Shown here piece by piece: positions 44,941 through 53,471 of a DNA stretch of 61,306 bases (positions are counted from its first letter, which is position 1; the number at the start of each line of letters is the position of its first letter). The position numbers and the translations under genes are program-made. The stretch comes from Paenibacillus phytorum (lineage in GTDB: Bacteria > Bacillota > Bacilli > Paenibacillales > NBRC-103111). The notes under the pieces were generated by a model that worked only from the letters and a program-made list of their open reading frames with translations, did not search any database and was not told the origin of the DNA. Location of the stretch: contig NZ_WHOA01000243.1 of assembly GCF_013141715.1 (NCBI RefSeq), forward strand, positions 1 through 61,306, read 5' to 3'.

Positions 44941-45258
44941 TCAGACTCCATTTTCCAAAATGTTCATGCTTTCAATATGCCTTTTCGTTTGTTCAGAACC
45001 GAGCTTGTGCAGGGTTCGATATACTTCAGTTAAATAATAATCGTATTCCTGATTGACCTCATTGGAGTAATAAACTTTCCAAGGAAGCCATGAAGTTGCG
45101 TAGCTGCCTTGTGAGGAGTTATCGGTTTCCTCGAAAAGCTCTTGAAGCTTATCAATTTCTTCTTCGGTTGCTGAGATCTCGAATTCGAAATTAAGTGCTC
45201 CTTTGTCTTCCAGAACTTCCCCCGTGCCAACGTTGATGTAGTACGTTTTTTTATCCAC
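44941..45258 (-). CDS. Small protein of unknown function, 105 aa
   Basis: Not recognised. Starts VDKKTYYINVGTGEV (start GTG read as Met) and is acidic, with SYATSWLPWKVYYSNEVNQEYDYYLTEVYRTLHKLGSEQTKRHIESMNI at the C-terminal half. GTG 45258 is preferred because GGGAGG lies 7 nt upstream; an ATG at 45273 overlaps that site. Stands alone. Confidence 0.6.
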   Translation of the reverse strand: MDKKTYYINVGTGEVLEDKGALNFEFEISATEEEIDKLQELFEETDNSSQGSYATSWLPWKVYYSNEVNQEYDYYLTEVYRTLHKLGSEQTKRHIESMNILENGV

Positions 45259-45414
45259 TATAGAACCTCCCATGGAGTAAGTTTGCTTTTTTGTGTTAGC
45301 TTTGTTTCGTCATTAGTTAAGTTAACCTCAGTAAAGCGGTTTTATGTAAAGTTTGATCTAAATGCGAATTGGTGTATGCTAAAGAAGTACATATGAAATG
45401 TTGGAGGTACGATG

Positions 45415-45675
45415 ATGATATCTGAAGAACAGCTTGATCAATATAGAGTTGAGAGTACATTATTGCGTGTTATTCGGGATGTCAGCCCAACGAATGATGT
45501 GCGTGGAATCGTAGTTGCTTGGGATGATGAGAGCGTGTTAATTCGCAAAAAAAACCGCAAAGTAGTCAAGCTCGCACGCAATTATATCTATCAACCATAC
45601 GAGAACGAAAGACCTCCTGAATTCATGCTTCCACAGGATCCCATCGAACCAGATGGCGTTTCTGATGACGAATAA
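45415..45675 (+). CDS. Small protein of unknown function, 86 aa
   Basis: Unrecognised hydrophilic protein with a predicted small beta-barrel-like core (LLRVIRDVSPTNDVRGIVVAWDDESVLIRKKNRKVVKLARNYIYQPYE), followed by a Pro/Asp-rich tail. Two adjacent ATG codons; 45415 gives 7 nt from GGAGG, 45412 only 4. The last codons overlap the start of the cbiZ frame, suggesting translational coupling. Confidence 0.65.
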   Translation: MISEEQLDQYRVESTLLRVIRDVSPTNDVRGIVVAWDDESVLIRKKNRKVVKLARNYIYQPYENERPPEFMLPQDPIEPDGVSDDE

Positions 45676-46435
45676 GGATGCATGGATAGGATCCATGGAG
45701 GTTCCTATCTCTGGTATTCGAATGGACTTGGTTAGTTCTCACCAAAGTACTTACTTGCGGATTTGCAGCGAAAATCCGCTGCGTACGCTGAATTCTTCGC
45801 CGTGGGGCGGTGGATTCGGCACGCATAAGGTGATGATGAATCGGCAGGTGGACAAGCTGTATAATGAAGCTGATCCGCTTCGTGAGATGGACGAATTCAT
45901 CCGGCGTGAGGGTTTGAATCCCCAAGAAACAGCGGGTATGCTGACCGCGGCGAAGGTAAAGGACGTTGGCTACAGCAGCTTAACCTGGGAAACGGGCGAA
46001 GACGGTGATATCAGCGAATTCGGCCAGAAACTTGCGATGAAGCCAGTGCATGAGCCCCTTCAAGTTTGCTCGTGGGTTACGGTGGGGTTGGGGAATAAAG
46101 CAAGAGCAGGAGCTGAACTCCCTGCGGCTTCCTTTTACCCTGGAACGATTAACACGATTGTCGTTATCAATGGTTGCTTAACCGATGCGGCCATGGTTAA
46201 TGCTGTCATTACGGCAACTGAGGCCAAAGCTGCAGCTCTACAAGCATTAGGTATCCTCGTTGAGGGTCAGCCTGCGACAGGAACGACAACCGATGCCGTA
46301 CTTATTGCTTCAACGTGCCGCGGCCAGACCTACCGTTACGCAGGTACAGCGACGGCGTTAGGTTACTTGATCGGAAGAACGGTATACGAAGCTATCATGT
46401 ATTCAGGTCAATTGTATGAACAAACGCCCTACTAA
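45653..46435 (+). CDS. cbiZ: Adenosylcobinamide amidohydrolase (CbiZ)
   Basis: Cleaves the aminopropanol side chain of adenosylcobinamides and pseudo-cobamides to adenosylcobyric acid, allowing remodelling of cobalamin-like compounds. 260 aa with family blocks NPLRTLNSSPWGGGFGTHKVMMNRQVD, GMLTAAKVKDVGY, VCSWVTVGLGNKARAG, GTINTIVVINGCLTDAAMVNAVITATEAKAAAL and TGTTTDAVLIAS. Start is uncertain: 45653 overlaps the previous gene, 45665 and 45695 are alternatives. Its stop codon lies inside the terminator stem. Relevant because the window also encodes B12-dependent NrdJ. Confidence 0.9.
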   Translation: MAFLMTNKDAWIGSMEVPISGIRMDLVSSHQSTYLRICSENPLRTLNSSPWGGGFGTHKVMMNRQVDKLYNEADPLREMDEFIRREGLNPQETAGMLTAAKVKDVGYSSLTWETGEDGDISEFGQKLAMKPVHEPLQVCSWVTVGLGNKARAGAELPAASFYPGTINTIVVINGCLTDAAMVNAVITATEAKAAALQALGILVEGQPATGTTTDAVLIASTCRGQTYRYAGTATALGYLIGRTVYEAIMYSGQLYEQTPY

Positions 46436-46462
46436 TCCGTGTGGATAAGTAGGGCAATTTTA
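46426..46462 (+). terminator. Terminator overlapping the cbiZ stop codon
   Basis: 13-bp stem with one mismatch (46426-46438 with 46443-46455), GTGT loop, then AATTTTA. The TAA stop (46433-46435) is inside the left arm. Confidence 0.7.
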
Positions 46463-46463
46463 G

Positions 46464-46643
46464 TTAAGTTCTACGGAAAACTCCGTAGGCAGCTGCGGTT
46501 GCAATGGATCCTAGTCCAGATTCATCCTCATCTTCACTTTTGTAGTTCGGATCATGCACAATGGCTTCAGCTTCACCTTCTGTAAGGTGCCTTTGATTGC
46601 CTGTATATTTCGGTTCCAAAGCGTTGATTTCTTCCTCATTCAT
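46464..46643 (-). CDS. Small acidic protein of unknown function, 59 aa
   Basis: Clear minus-strand gene with ATG at 46643 and AAAGGAGGA 8 nt upstream, an excellent ribosome site. The product starts MNEEEINALEPKYTGNQR, is acidic through SEDEDESG, and ends with a small hydrophobic patch SIATAAAYGVFRRT. No family recognised. It is convergent with cbiZ, sharing its terminator region. Confidence 0.8.
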   Translation of the reverse strand: MNEEEINALEPKYTGNQRHLTEGEAEAIVHDPNYKSEDEDESGLGSIATAAAYGVFRRT

Positions 46644-46714
46644 AGGTCATTCCTCCTTTGCGAATAGGGTTAGGAGTGAAGGGAGGAATTATTCACGAAT
46701 TGTAAAAAGTATCG

Positions 46715-46743
46715 TTGACTAGCTCTCATTTCCCATGTTATAT
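46715..46743 (+). promoter_or_regulatory. Promoter of tRNA-Leu
   Basis: TTGACT (46715-46720), 17-bp spacer, TTATAT (46738-46743), about 50 nt before the tRNA. Confidence 0.7.
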
Positions 46744-46792
46744 TAAGTTTTGTCGCAGCTAATATGACTTCGTTCATAGAGCAGCCGTATAC

Positions 46793-46876
46793 GCGATCAT
46801 GGCGGAATTGGCAGACGCGCACGGTTCAGGTCCGTGTGGGCTTACCCCCGTGGAGGTTCGAGTCCTCTTGATCGCA
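46793..46876 (+). tRNA. tRNA-Leu (anticodon CAG)
   Basis: 84-nt class II tRNA. Acceptor stem GCGATCA/TGATCGC with discriminator A; anticodon stem CACGG/CCGTG with loop TTCAGGT giving anticodon CAG; long variable arm TGGGCTTACCCCCG; T stem GGAGG/CCTCT around TTCGAGT. The 3' CCA is not encoded directly (next bases TACCA). A strong terminator follows. Confidence 0.96.
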
Positions 46877-46885
46877 TACCAAACA

Positions 46886-46930
46886 AAAACCAACCCTTTC
46901 AGATACGTCTGAAGGGGTTGGTTTGTTTTT
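46886..46930 (+). terminator. Terminator after tRNA-Leu
   Basis: 16-bp stem AACCAACCCTTTCAGA / TCTGAAGGGGTTGGTT around TACG followed by TGTTTTT. Confidence 0.93.
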
Positions 46931-47026
46931 AAGAAACCCTGTTCGTCTTTTTCCATAATATGTTACAATAATTTGAACCCTTACATAAATTGATTTATTC
47001 ATTTAATGATAAAGGAGTGTTTTCTA

Positions 47027-48799
47027 ATGCACGATCATCCATCAAAAGTTACGAATAACTCGATACATAACACGGATCAAGGCAAATCATCGCATAACCC
47101 TGCGGGCCCTAAGACACTTTCTTATATGATGCAGCTCCAAAAAACGATTGGAAATCGCGCTGTTGCGCAAATGATGCAGATGCGAGACCCTCTACAGAAG
47201 AAAGAGACTCCTCCGTCAACGGGGAGCAACCAGACGGGCATGCCAGCAAATTTAAAATCTGGTATCGAAAACCTTGCTGGACTGTCTATGGACGATGTCA
47301 AGGTGCACTATAATTCTTCTAAACCTTCCGAGCTCAATGCTTTAGCTTATGCACAGGGCAGTGATATTCATATCGGGCCTGGACATGAGAAGCATCTGCC
47401 ACATGAAGCTTGGCACGTTGTGCAGCAAAAACAAGGCAGAGTGCAGCCCTCTAGACAATTCAAAGGTACGGATGTGAACGACAATCCCGATCTGGAACAA
47501 GAAGCTGATGAGATTGGGGCTTTGGCGGAATTGAATAGGAACGAGATACCTGAAGCAGGTGAAACACCAAGTGCAGCTACTCCGTTAACCCCGCCAACTT
47601 CTTCATCTAACGGGACTGCACAGCTTTTTGCGGACAAGCATAATGAAGATAGATTGAAAGATGCTCGTACAGCTTCGGGCGTACAAAAAATGCAGCTGGA
47701 TCATTCCGTTTCTCAAGATACGATGAAAAAACTAGATACCAATATCCAGAAATTAAAGCTTGCGATGACACCTGCCAAAAATTTATTTACGCAAACGAAA
47801 GAAGCCTATGACCGATTCATGGTTCAAAGTGGTGACATGGATGAAGCCGCGACACATGCTGGTAATTTGAGAACCATGCTTCTTAATTTGAGAAATAATA
47901 TTACGCCAGGATTTCAAGAAACAACAGGCAATCCTGGCTCGGGCTTTGATCCTCAAATCGAAATGGATGGAGAAAACTCGGTGCAAAACGAGCTTAGCGC
48001 ACATTTATTGAAGCTGGATACGAATGCGCGTAAGCTGGAGAGACTCCCTATCCCTTATCAACATGAGGTTGTTCGTATAGAAAGCTATAATAAAAAGCTG
48101 GATGATGAAATTGCCAATACACTAGATGCAATTACGGAGAGTCTAGCCGCAATTAAAGATGGGGATAAACCCAAATATGATCCAGACATTTGGTACCGCA
48201 ATGGCGAGGGCGCAAGTGATAAATACGTGAAGCGCGTTGGGGCGGAATGGAAAGATGCCAAGCCTGATAATTTAGGTGAAGAGGAGGGTCAATATCCTAC
48301 ACTAGCAGAAACGGATTTTGAGTGGGAGTTCAAACTTCCTAATTTTAAAATCTCTGATAAAAATACGGAATTAAATGATGAGAATCAAATTGAAGGAGAG
48401 GATACCTACGAGGAAGATATGGATGTCTACGTATCGGTGAAGATACCCGTTAAGTGCTGGGAGCATATTTATGACCGACATTATATACCGACCTTTAAGG
48501 GAGACGTTCAGGCGATTAATACTTTTTGGAAAGAAGACCCTCTAACTGCTATCAGTGCTGAGCTGCTGGAGCCAGAGATTAATCTGCTGTTAGACCGAAA
48601 AATCAATTTGCGAAATATGATTAACAATGAAAATATAACAGAAAATGTAAATGAATTTGTCAATCAATTATTTTTCCAAGGATCCATTGGGGCAACCTAC
48701 TCTTATGGAGCGTTTACGGTGGACGCTGTTCTCAAATCCATTGCTCCCCAAGATTCAAATTTGGGATATGGTATTGAGCCTAATGTTTTGAATTCATAG
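47027..48799 (+). CDS. DUF4157 domain protein, putative effector or polymorphic toxin
   Basis: 590 aa, no signal peptide. DUF4157 domain at about 70-165: LSMDDVKVHYNSSKP, HIGPGHEKHLPHEAWHVVQQKQGRVQPS with HExxH-type HEAWH (126-130), and LEQEADEIG (third ligand candidate E159). A low-complexity linker (175-200) and an alpha-helical middle (205-400) follow. The C terminus (about 475-510, VKCWEHIYDRHYIPTF) is distinctive with closely spaced His/Arg, reminiscent of BECR-type RNase toxins, which is speculative. DUF4157 proteins often belong to extracellular contractile injection systems or toxin delivery. ATG 47027 follows AAAGGAG; it lies after tRNA-Leu. No immunity protein recognised. Confidence 0.78.
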   Translation: MHDHPSKVTNNSIHNTDQGKSSHNPAGPKTLSYMMQLQKTIGNRAVAQMMQMRDPLQKKETPPSTGSNQTGMPANLKSGIENLAGLSMDDVKVHYNSSKPSELNALAYAQGSDIHIGPGHEKHLPHEAWHVVQQKQGRVQPSRQFKGTDVNDNPDLEQEADEIGALAELNRNEIPEAGETPSAATPLTPPTSSSNGTAQLFADKHNEDRLKDARTASGVQKMQLDHSVSQDTMKKLDTNIQKLKLAMTPAKNLFTQTKEAYDRFMVQSGDMDEAATHAGNLRTMLLNLRNNITPGFQETTGNPGSGFDPQIEMDGENSVQNELSAHLLKLDTNARKLERLPIPYQHEVVRIESYNKKLDDEIANTLDAITESLAAIKDGDKPKYDPDIWYRNGEGASDKYVKRVGAEWKDAKPDNLGEEEGQYPTLAETDFEWEFKLPNFKISDKNTELNDENQIEGEDTYEEDMDVYVSVKIPVKCWEHIYDRHYIPTFKGDVQAINTFWKEDPLTAISAELLEPEINLLLDRKINLRNMINNENITENVNEFVNQLFFQGSIGATYSYGAFTVDAVLKSIAPQDSNLGYGIEPNVLNS

Positions 48800-48876
48800 G
48801 TGTATAGCGGCTTTCATGAAAACTAGGTATAATACATAGTATAGATTGTACATCATTACAAAGGGGCTGATGTTTC

Positions 48877-49530
48877 ATGGATAGAACGATTACAGTTACA
48901 CATTCTGGTAGTTTTGCTCATGTGCTTCAAACGTTTGCTATTTCCCTGCTAGTTTCCTTCTTAGGGACATTGATCGGTGCAATTGTCGTTCCACCGTCGA
49001 TGATTATGCTTTTCATCATTGCTGAGGTAGTCATGCTGGTGGCAGCAATCATCATTCGTGTTCGCGGCAAACATATCGGATACGGCTTTCTTTATGCATT
49101 TACTGCGATTTCAGGGGTTACTCTGTACCCAGTTATTATGGCGTATGGTGGTATACTGGGTGCAAAAGCTGTATCTGGCGCGTTCTTCGCGACTGCAGCC
49201 ATTTTCGGCGGACTTGCTTTCTATGCTCATCGTTCGCAGCGTGATTTCAGCTTTTTAGGCGGCTTCTTGTTTGCAGGAACGATTGGGCTTGTGCTCATGA
49301 GTGTGGTCGGTATGTTCGTTAACTTTGGTTCCGCGATGAATCTAGTATGGTCGATGATCGGAATCTTGATATTCAGTGGTTGGGTTCTCTACGATGTGGC
49401 TCAATACCGAAACGGTGTATCCGCAGAAGAGGTTCCACTCGCAGCATTAAATATTTATCTAGATTTCATTAATCTCTTCTTGTATATCTTGAAGTTCCTA
49501 GCCTCAATTGTAGGGTTAAACAGGGATTAA
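48877..49530 (+). CDS. Bax inhibitor-1 (BI-1)/YccA family protein
   Basis: 217-aa membrane protein with seven predicted TM helices. The FMDRTITVTHSG start lacks a signal; the segment SAMNLVWSMIGILIFSGWVLYDVAQYRNG with the conserved Asp pair region matches the BI-1/TMBIM fold (YetJ is the Ca2+-leak homologue). AAAGGGG precedes ATG. It stands alone with its own terminator. Confidence 0.9.
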   Translation: MDRTITVTHSGSFAHVLQTFAISLLVSFLGTLIGAIVVPPSMIMLFIIAEVVMLVAAIIIRVRGKHIGYGFLYAFTAISGVTLYPVIMAYGGILGAKAVSGAFFATAAIFGGLAFYAHRSQRDFSFLGGFLFAGTIGLVLMSVVGMFVNFGSAMNLVWSMIGILIFSGWVLYDVAQYRNGVSAEEVPLAALNIYLDFINLFLYILKFLASIVGLNRD

Positions 49531-49550
49531 ACAGATCGTCTGAAACATCA

Positions 49551-49602
49551 AAAAGCACTATCGTATCTCACCCTAGGGTGGGAATCGAAGGTGCTTTTTT
49601 TG
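49551..49602. terminator. Terminator after the BI-1 gene
   Basis: Long imperfect stem AAAAGCAC...TCACCC / GGGTG...GGTGCTTTTTTT, also preceding the convergent gene's stop at 49610. Confidence 0.9.
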
Positions 49603-49609
49603 TTGAAAG

Positions 49610-49864
49610 CTATCTTAGGAGATCGAGCTCAGGCTTGATCTGATCTTGTACGGAATGAAAATAGGAGATATCTCCGCGGAAGCTTCGATTAATTTCGAGC
49701 AGAGTATGCAGGATTTGGATGAGTTCAGCATGGTTCAATCGAACGATGGCTGTCTCCTCCTGCTCGGTTCTGCTCAATCTCACCTCGAGTAGATGATTGG
49801 ATTCGTCCATTTGAATCTCTAGCTGCTCCGTCAGCAGCATCTGTTTCCACATCCAAGCCAACAC
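49610..49864 (-). CDS. Small hypothetical protein, 84 aa
   Basis: No family recognised. Acidic/Leu-rich: MDESNHLLEVRLSRTEQEETAIVRLNHAELIQILHTLLEINRSF, predicted alpha/beta. Start uncertain: GTG 49864, TTG 49861 or ATG 49852, all behind AGAGAGAGG. Real gene probable because of coding-like composition and terminator placement. Confidence 0.5.
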   Translation of the reverse strand: MLAWMWKQMLLTEQLEIQMDESNHLLEVRLSRTEQEETAIVRLNHAELIQILHTLLEINRSFRGDISYFHSVQDQIKPELDLLR

Positions 49865-50016
49865 CTCTCTCTCTACTTGCTCTAGTGTATGCTTGGATAA
49901 CGTGAATAGAAGTGTAAAACTAAGCTATGATCAGTGGATTTTAAAGAAACAAGCACGATTTGCTTTCTCAGTTCATACAATTTAATGATCCTATAAGGGG
50001 AGAGAGGAGATGACCT

Positions 50017-50298
50017 ATGGCGGCTTGCAGCACATGGACGTATAGAGGGATTTCGTCTTCGGTATTCAAATCCTTACAACAAGTCGGCAGAAAGCAGGGC
50101 TTTACGATTCCTAATGCAGCACAAGGCAAGTTCATGATTACGGTGGTTGGCATGAATGTCGGATTCCAATATGCGTGGGATACAAACGCTCATACCTTGT
50201 TATTGCAGTGTGATAATAAACCGATGCTGCTCGGTTGCAGCACGATTAAATCTTTTGCAGACAAAATTATTGCGGAGAGTGGCGGCAAACTCGGTTAA
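50017..50298 (+). CDS. Small hypothetical protein, 93 aa
   Basis: Unrecognised. MAACSTWTYRGISSSVFKSLQQVGRKQGFTIPNAAQGKFMITVVGMNVGFQYAWD; three Cys, mixed alpha/beta. GAGGAG lies 8 nt before ATG. It lies 79 nt before yqzE and may be co-transcribed. Confidence 0.6.
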   Translation: MAACSTWTYRGISSSVFKSLQQVGRKQGFTIPNAAQGKFMITVVGMNVGFQYAWDTNAHTLLLQCDNKPMLLGCSTIKSFADKIIAESGGKLG

Positions 50299-50377
50299 TC
50301 CCCTATTTCCACCTGTCTTTTGCAAGTTTAAGCTCCTATCTCTGTGGTTAAAATAGGGATAGAAGGCAGGTGGACAT

Positions 50378-50575
50378 ATGGCAAAAAGCGATGATCTGGT
50401 TAAGTACATAACACAGCAAGTCGTCACGTATATAGAAACACCAAGGGAAGTTCGACAGCAGGTCAAAGCCATAAGCAAGGAACAGCGGGAAAGCTGGCAA
50501 ACACGCTGGTTCGGCATGCTGCCGCTGGCCACACGTATGCTGATTGATCAGGCAAAACCCAAAAAGGTAAAATAA
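50378..50575 (+). CDS. yqzE: YqzE family protein
   Basis: 65-aa protein of the YqzE family, found in Bacillales and in B. subtilis located in the comG operon region. Features: DLVKYITQQVVTYIETP.EVR at the N terminus and WQTRWFGMLPLATRMLI at the C terminus, typical. GGCAGGTGG precedes ATG. No comG genes are present here. Function unknown. Confidence 0.85.
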   Translation: MAKSDDLVKYITQQVVTYIETPREVRQQVKAISKEQRESWQTRWFGMLPLATRMLIDQAKPKKVK

Positions 50576-50580
50576 CAAAG

Positions 50581-50642
50581 CCTCTTCACCTATAATCGGG
50601 AGATTTACTTCATCCTGATGATTGGTGCGAGAGGTTTTTTTG
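50581..50642 (+). terminator. Terminator after yqzE
   Basis: Long-loop stem CCTCTTCACC (50581-50590) with GGTGCGAGAGG (50624-50634) followed by a run of T. Confidence 0.55.
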
Positions 50643-50704
50643 TTTGTATATCGAATATAGTCAGGGGACGAACGTACTACCAAAAATTGGGGGAAGAAGT
50701 CATA

Positions 50705-51355
50705 ATGAAACTTGAAAAAAACAATAAGCTTGTCATGATTGGTGATTCCGTTACGGATTGCGAACGATCAAGACCGATTGGCGAAGGATTATTCGGAGCT
50801 TTAGGTAAAGGCTATGTTTCTATCGTGGACGGGCTGATCAATGCAACGTATCCAGAGCTTCAAATTCGTACCGTTAACGTGGGTACCAGCGGCAATACCG
50901 TACCTGATCTTAAAGCCAGATGGCAAACGGATGTCATCGATTTGAAGCCGGACTGGTTATCTATCATGATCGGTATTAATGATGTATGGAGGCATTTTGA
51001 CGTACCGCATCAAAAGGAAAGGCATGTGGGCATTGAAATTTATGAAAAGACGTTAAGGGAGCTAGTCGAACAGACACGTCCTCTTGTCAAAGGGCTTGTA
51101 TTGATGACACCCTTTTACATAGAGCCGAATCCTCAAGATGCCATGCGTTCCAAGATGGATCAATACGGGGCAATCGTGAAACAGATAGCCGAAGAAACGG
51201 GCTCCCTTTTCGTGGATACACAAGCGGCTTTCGAACCTGTTCTTCAGGCATACTACCCTGCCTACATCGCTTGGGATCGTGTCCATCCGAATAACGTTGG
51301 TCATACCATTTTAGCTAAAGCTTTTCTTAAAGCTATTGATTTTACTTGGAAATAA
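50705..51355 (+). CDS. SGNH/GDSL hydrolase family protein
   Basis: 216-aa esterase/acetylhydrolase of the SGNH fold, likely intracellular (no signal peptide). Block I GDSVTD (D14, S15), block II NVGTSGNTVPDLKARW, block III GINDVWRHF, and block V DRVHPNNVG (D191, H194). Similar proteins act as carbohydrate or rhamnogalacturonan acetylesterases. ATG 50705 has GGGGGAAG upstream; earlier in-frame starts give an atypical N terminus. Followed by a strong terminator. Confidence 0.9.
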   Translation: MKLEKNNKLVMIGDSVTDCERSRPIGEGLFGALGKGYVSIVDGLINATYPELQIRTVNVGTSGNTVPDLKARWQTDVIDLKPDWLSIMIGINDVWRHFDVPHQKERHVGIEIYEKTLRELVEQTRPLVKGLVLMTPFYIEPNPQDAMRSKMDQYGAIVKQIAEETGSLFVDTQAAFEPVLQAYYPAYIAWDRVHPNNVGHTILAKAFLKAIDFTWK

Positions 51356-51360
51356 TGCGG

Positions 51361-51392
51361 AAAGCCTTAGACCAGCGGTCTAAGGCTTTTTT
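51361..51392. terminator. Bidirectional terminator
   Basis: Perfect 13-bp stem AAAGCCTTAGACC / GGTCTAAGGCTTT with AGC loop and T run; it immediately precedes the convergent stop codon at 51392. Confidence 0.93.
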
Positions 51393-52342
51393 TACGGAAA
51401 AATATGTCCTAACTTTAAAGCATTCTCCAGCAGCACATAACGTGGTCCAACATGATCTAAGGTCAGGTAGGTATCCCCAGATACCCATTGTTGATAACCC
51501 AGAATGGCCAGCGGCAGCGTGACTTGACCATCATAGAGCTCTGTGACATAAGTTAACTTTGCTTGAGGGTTCAAAACCTTTTGGAGTTCACTTAGTTTGG
51601 TCACCGGAAGCGGTTTTCCTTGGACCCATGGGAGTCGATCATAAGGATCAAAGGCGGGATATAACGCCGTTTGAGCTTTGCTCGACAGATCGGTTGCTTC
51701 TGGGTGATCCTCAGTTATCCTCGGGATAGGGTCCTCTTTGAGCGGGAGCAGCTCCCCTGATTTGGCATCCAAATAATAGGTTTGGTCTTGGAGAATTATT
51801 TTCCACACAGCGGTTAGTTGGTCCATATAAAGTCGGTCTAAAATAATCGTTTCATTTTGAACAAAATCAGAGTAAGAAGTAGTAGTTGGAATGAGTTCCT
51901 GCTGTACCAAAGAACGGTACAGCGTGGTCAAGCTGAATAGCGGATTGTTCCCTGTTCCGTATTCGGTTAATCGGAAGGACCCGTTCTCAGTGGCATGTAC
52001 GATCATGTAGCCAACATCCTGTCCATGATCGGTGAGGATAACCACCCAGCCATGTGTGCCTGGCCCGAGTGGATAACTGTTCCAGACTGCCGTCTGCCAG
52101 CTTTCGAAACCAGATTCTCGAGCGAGAGTTGTTCGCCATGTGTTGATCGTAGCGGTCAAAGAGGATTCGCTCCGCAAATCTGGTAATGGCTTTGTCTCTG
52201 TGTTAATAGCTATTGTTTCCCTTGCCGTCTGCGTATAGCTTGTCCGTTCTACGGAGTCACCTGCAGAGGTTTGGAGCGGTATGAATAATAAACTGCCCAC
52301 ACTAATGAAGCAGGCCGCCGTCCATGTTGTCCACAGCTTCAT
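51392..52342 (-). CDS. Secreted protein of unknown function
   Basis: 316 aa with a Sec signal peptide (MKLWTTWTAACFISVGSLLFIPLQTSA, cleaving near residue 27). The mature part has repeated W/Y/G-rich beta segments (GTHGWVVILTDHGQDVGYMIVHATENG, LTAVWKIILQDQTYYLDAKSGELLPL), suggesting a PepSY-like or beta-sandwich domain. No enzymatic motif recognised. It lies alone, with GTGAACGAGG before ATG. Confidence 0.65.
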   Translation of the reverse strand: MKLWTTWTAACFISVGSLLFIPLQTSAGDSVERTSYTQTARETIAINTETKPLPDLRSESSLTATINTWRTTLARESGFESWQTAVWNSYPLGPGTHGWVVILTDHGQDVGYMIVHATENGSFRLTEYGTGNNPLFSLTTLYRSLVQQELIPTTTSYSDFVQNETIILDRLYMDQLTAVWKIILQDQTYYLDAKSGELLPLKEDPIPRITEDHPEATDLSSKAQTALYPAFDPYDRLPWVQGKPLPVTKLSELQKVLNPQAKLTYVTELYDGQVTLPLAILGYQQWVSGDTYLTLDHVGPRYVLLENALKLGHIFP

Positions 52343-52466
52343 CCTCGTTCACCTACCTATCGTTAACCTCTAGTGGTATGAACCTATTAACCTATTGTAA
52401 TTCTTATGCCTTAAAAAGATTGTTAGAACCTGTAGTGTTAATTTTGCGATGTTTTAGCGACTGAAG

Positions 52467-53471
52467 TCAGTTCCTGGGTGTTCGTCCAGCGTTCAAATGA
52501 AACAAACCGCAATTGATGACAGATACGACAATACGTGGTTTGTGCTGCCAGTCAATCTCTTGCAGGCGGTTGCGGCATTGGGTTTCGATTTCGTCTCTTT
52601 TGTCAGGCTCTGCGCTCAGCAGGAGACCGTTGTAATAAGCTTCCACACGATCGATTTCGCTGCGGTGCTGCTCGTTAGCTTCATCGGCCCAAGTATGATC
52701 ATATGCACTAACTTTACGCTCGAGCATCATTTCTAGGGCGTTAATGGCTTTCGGCAGTGAAATCGTGTCAGGTAAAATGTGACTATTCGCAGGAAGCTTA
52801 GGAGAGAGGCTCTTGGTAAGCATATGTTTATGAAAATGTTCCCGAACTTCGCCGCTATTCAGATGAATAGCGAGAGAATGAATCTCGCTCCGTTTGCGGT
52901 CGCAAGCAAGCTCTACCTTGTAATTCACGCAGAACCAGGTGTCATAGACAAGTGGGGCATGATAGGTAGCACTCATTGGGAATGGTTCCTCAAACAAATG
53001 AACGAATCGACCGCGCTCACGGACAATAGTGAACATTTGCTCCAAACGTCTACTGCCGAAGGTCACTTCGTCCTGTGGAAGCCGCTGGGAGATGACTGTT
53101 GTAGGTACGAAGCCGAAATAGCGGCCGAGAATGCTGTCTGAGTTTCCGTCAGGTGGCTGGGGAGCTTGACTCTGGCCCTGGCCCTGACTAGGCGCCCCCA
53201 CATTAGGTGGGCTTTTGACAGCTGTTGCCGTGGTCTTCGCTTTAGTCTCTAGCTTCATCTGTTCAGGATCGAAGATGAACTTATAGGTCATCGTTTCGGC
53301 AGCAGCCCCTGTTCGTTCGACGAAGCTCCAATAGTAAGGGCGACCTGTCATCTCTCTGTCTGCTTCAGGAGAAAGCTTTGCGGTGACGTATGTTGGTGAT
53401 TTCTCTAAAATCGTGCAGTTATAAGCTTCAAGAAAACGCATGACGAACGTGTGAATGTTGCGTTTGTTCAT
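52467..53471 (-). CDS. yqhG: YqhG family protein
   Basis: 334-aa protein matching Bacillus YqhG: starts MNKRNIHTFVMRFLEAYNCTILEKSPTYVTAKLSPEADREMTGRPYYWSFVERTG, with an insertion rich in Gln/Pro at about 95-110. Function unknown, but conserved beside the YqhH helicase. Its ATG overlaps the yqhH stop by 4 nt (ATGA), a strong coupling signal. The usual adjacent gcvT operon is not in this window. Confidence 0.85.
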   Translation of the reverse strand: MNKRNIHTFVMRFLEAYNCTILEKSPTYVTAKLSPEADREMTGRPYYWSFVERTGAAAETMTYKFIFDPEQMKLETKAKTTATAVKSPPNVGAPSQGQGQSQAPQPPDGNSDSILGRYFGFVPTTVISQRLPQDEVTFGSRRLEQMFTIVRERGRFVHLFEEPFPMSATYHAPLVYDTWFCVNYKVELACDRKRSEIHSLAIHLNSGEVREHFHKHMLTKSLSPKLPANSHILPDTISLPKAINALEMMLERKVSAYDHTWADEANEQHRSEIDRVEAYYNGLLLSAEPDKRDEIETQCRNRLQEIDWQHKPRIVVSVINCGLFHLNAGRTPRN

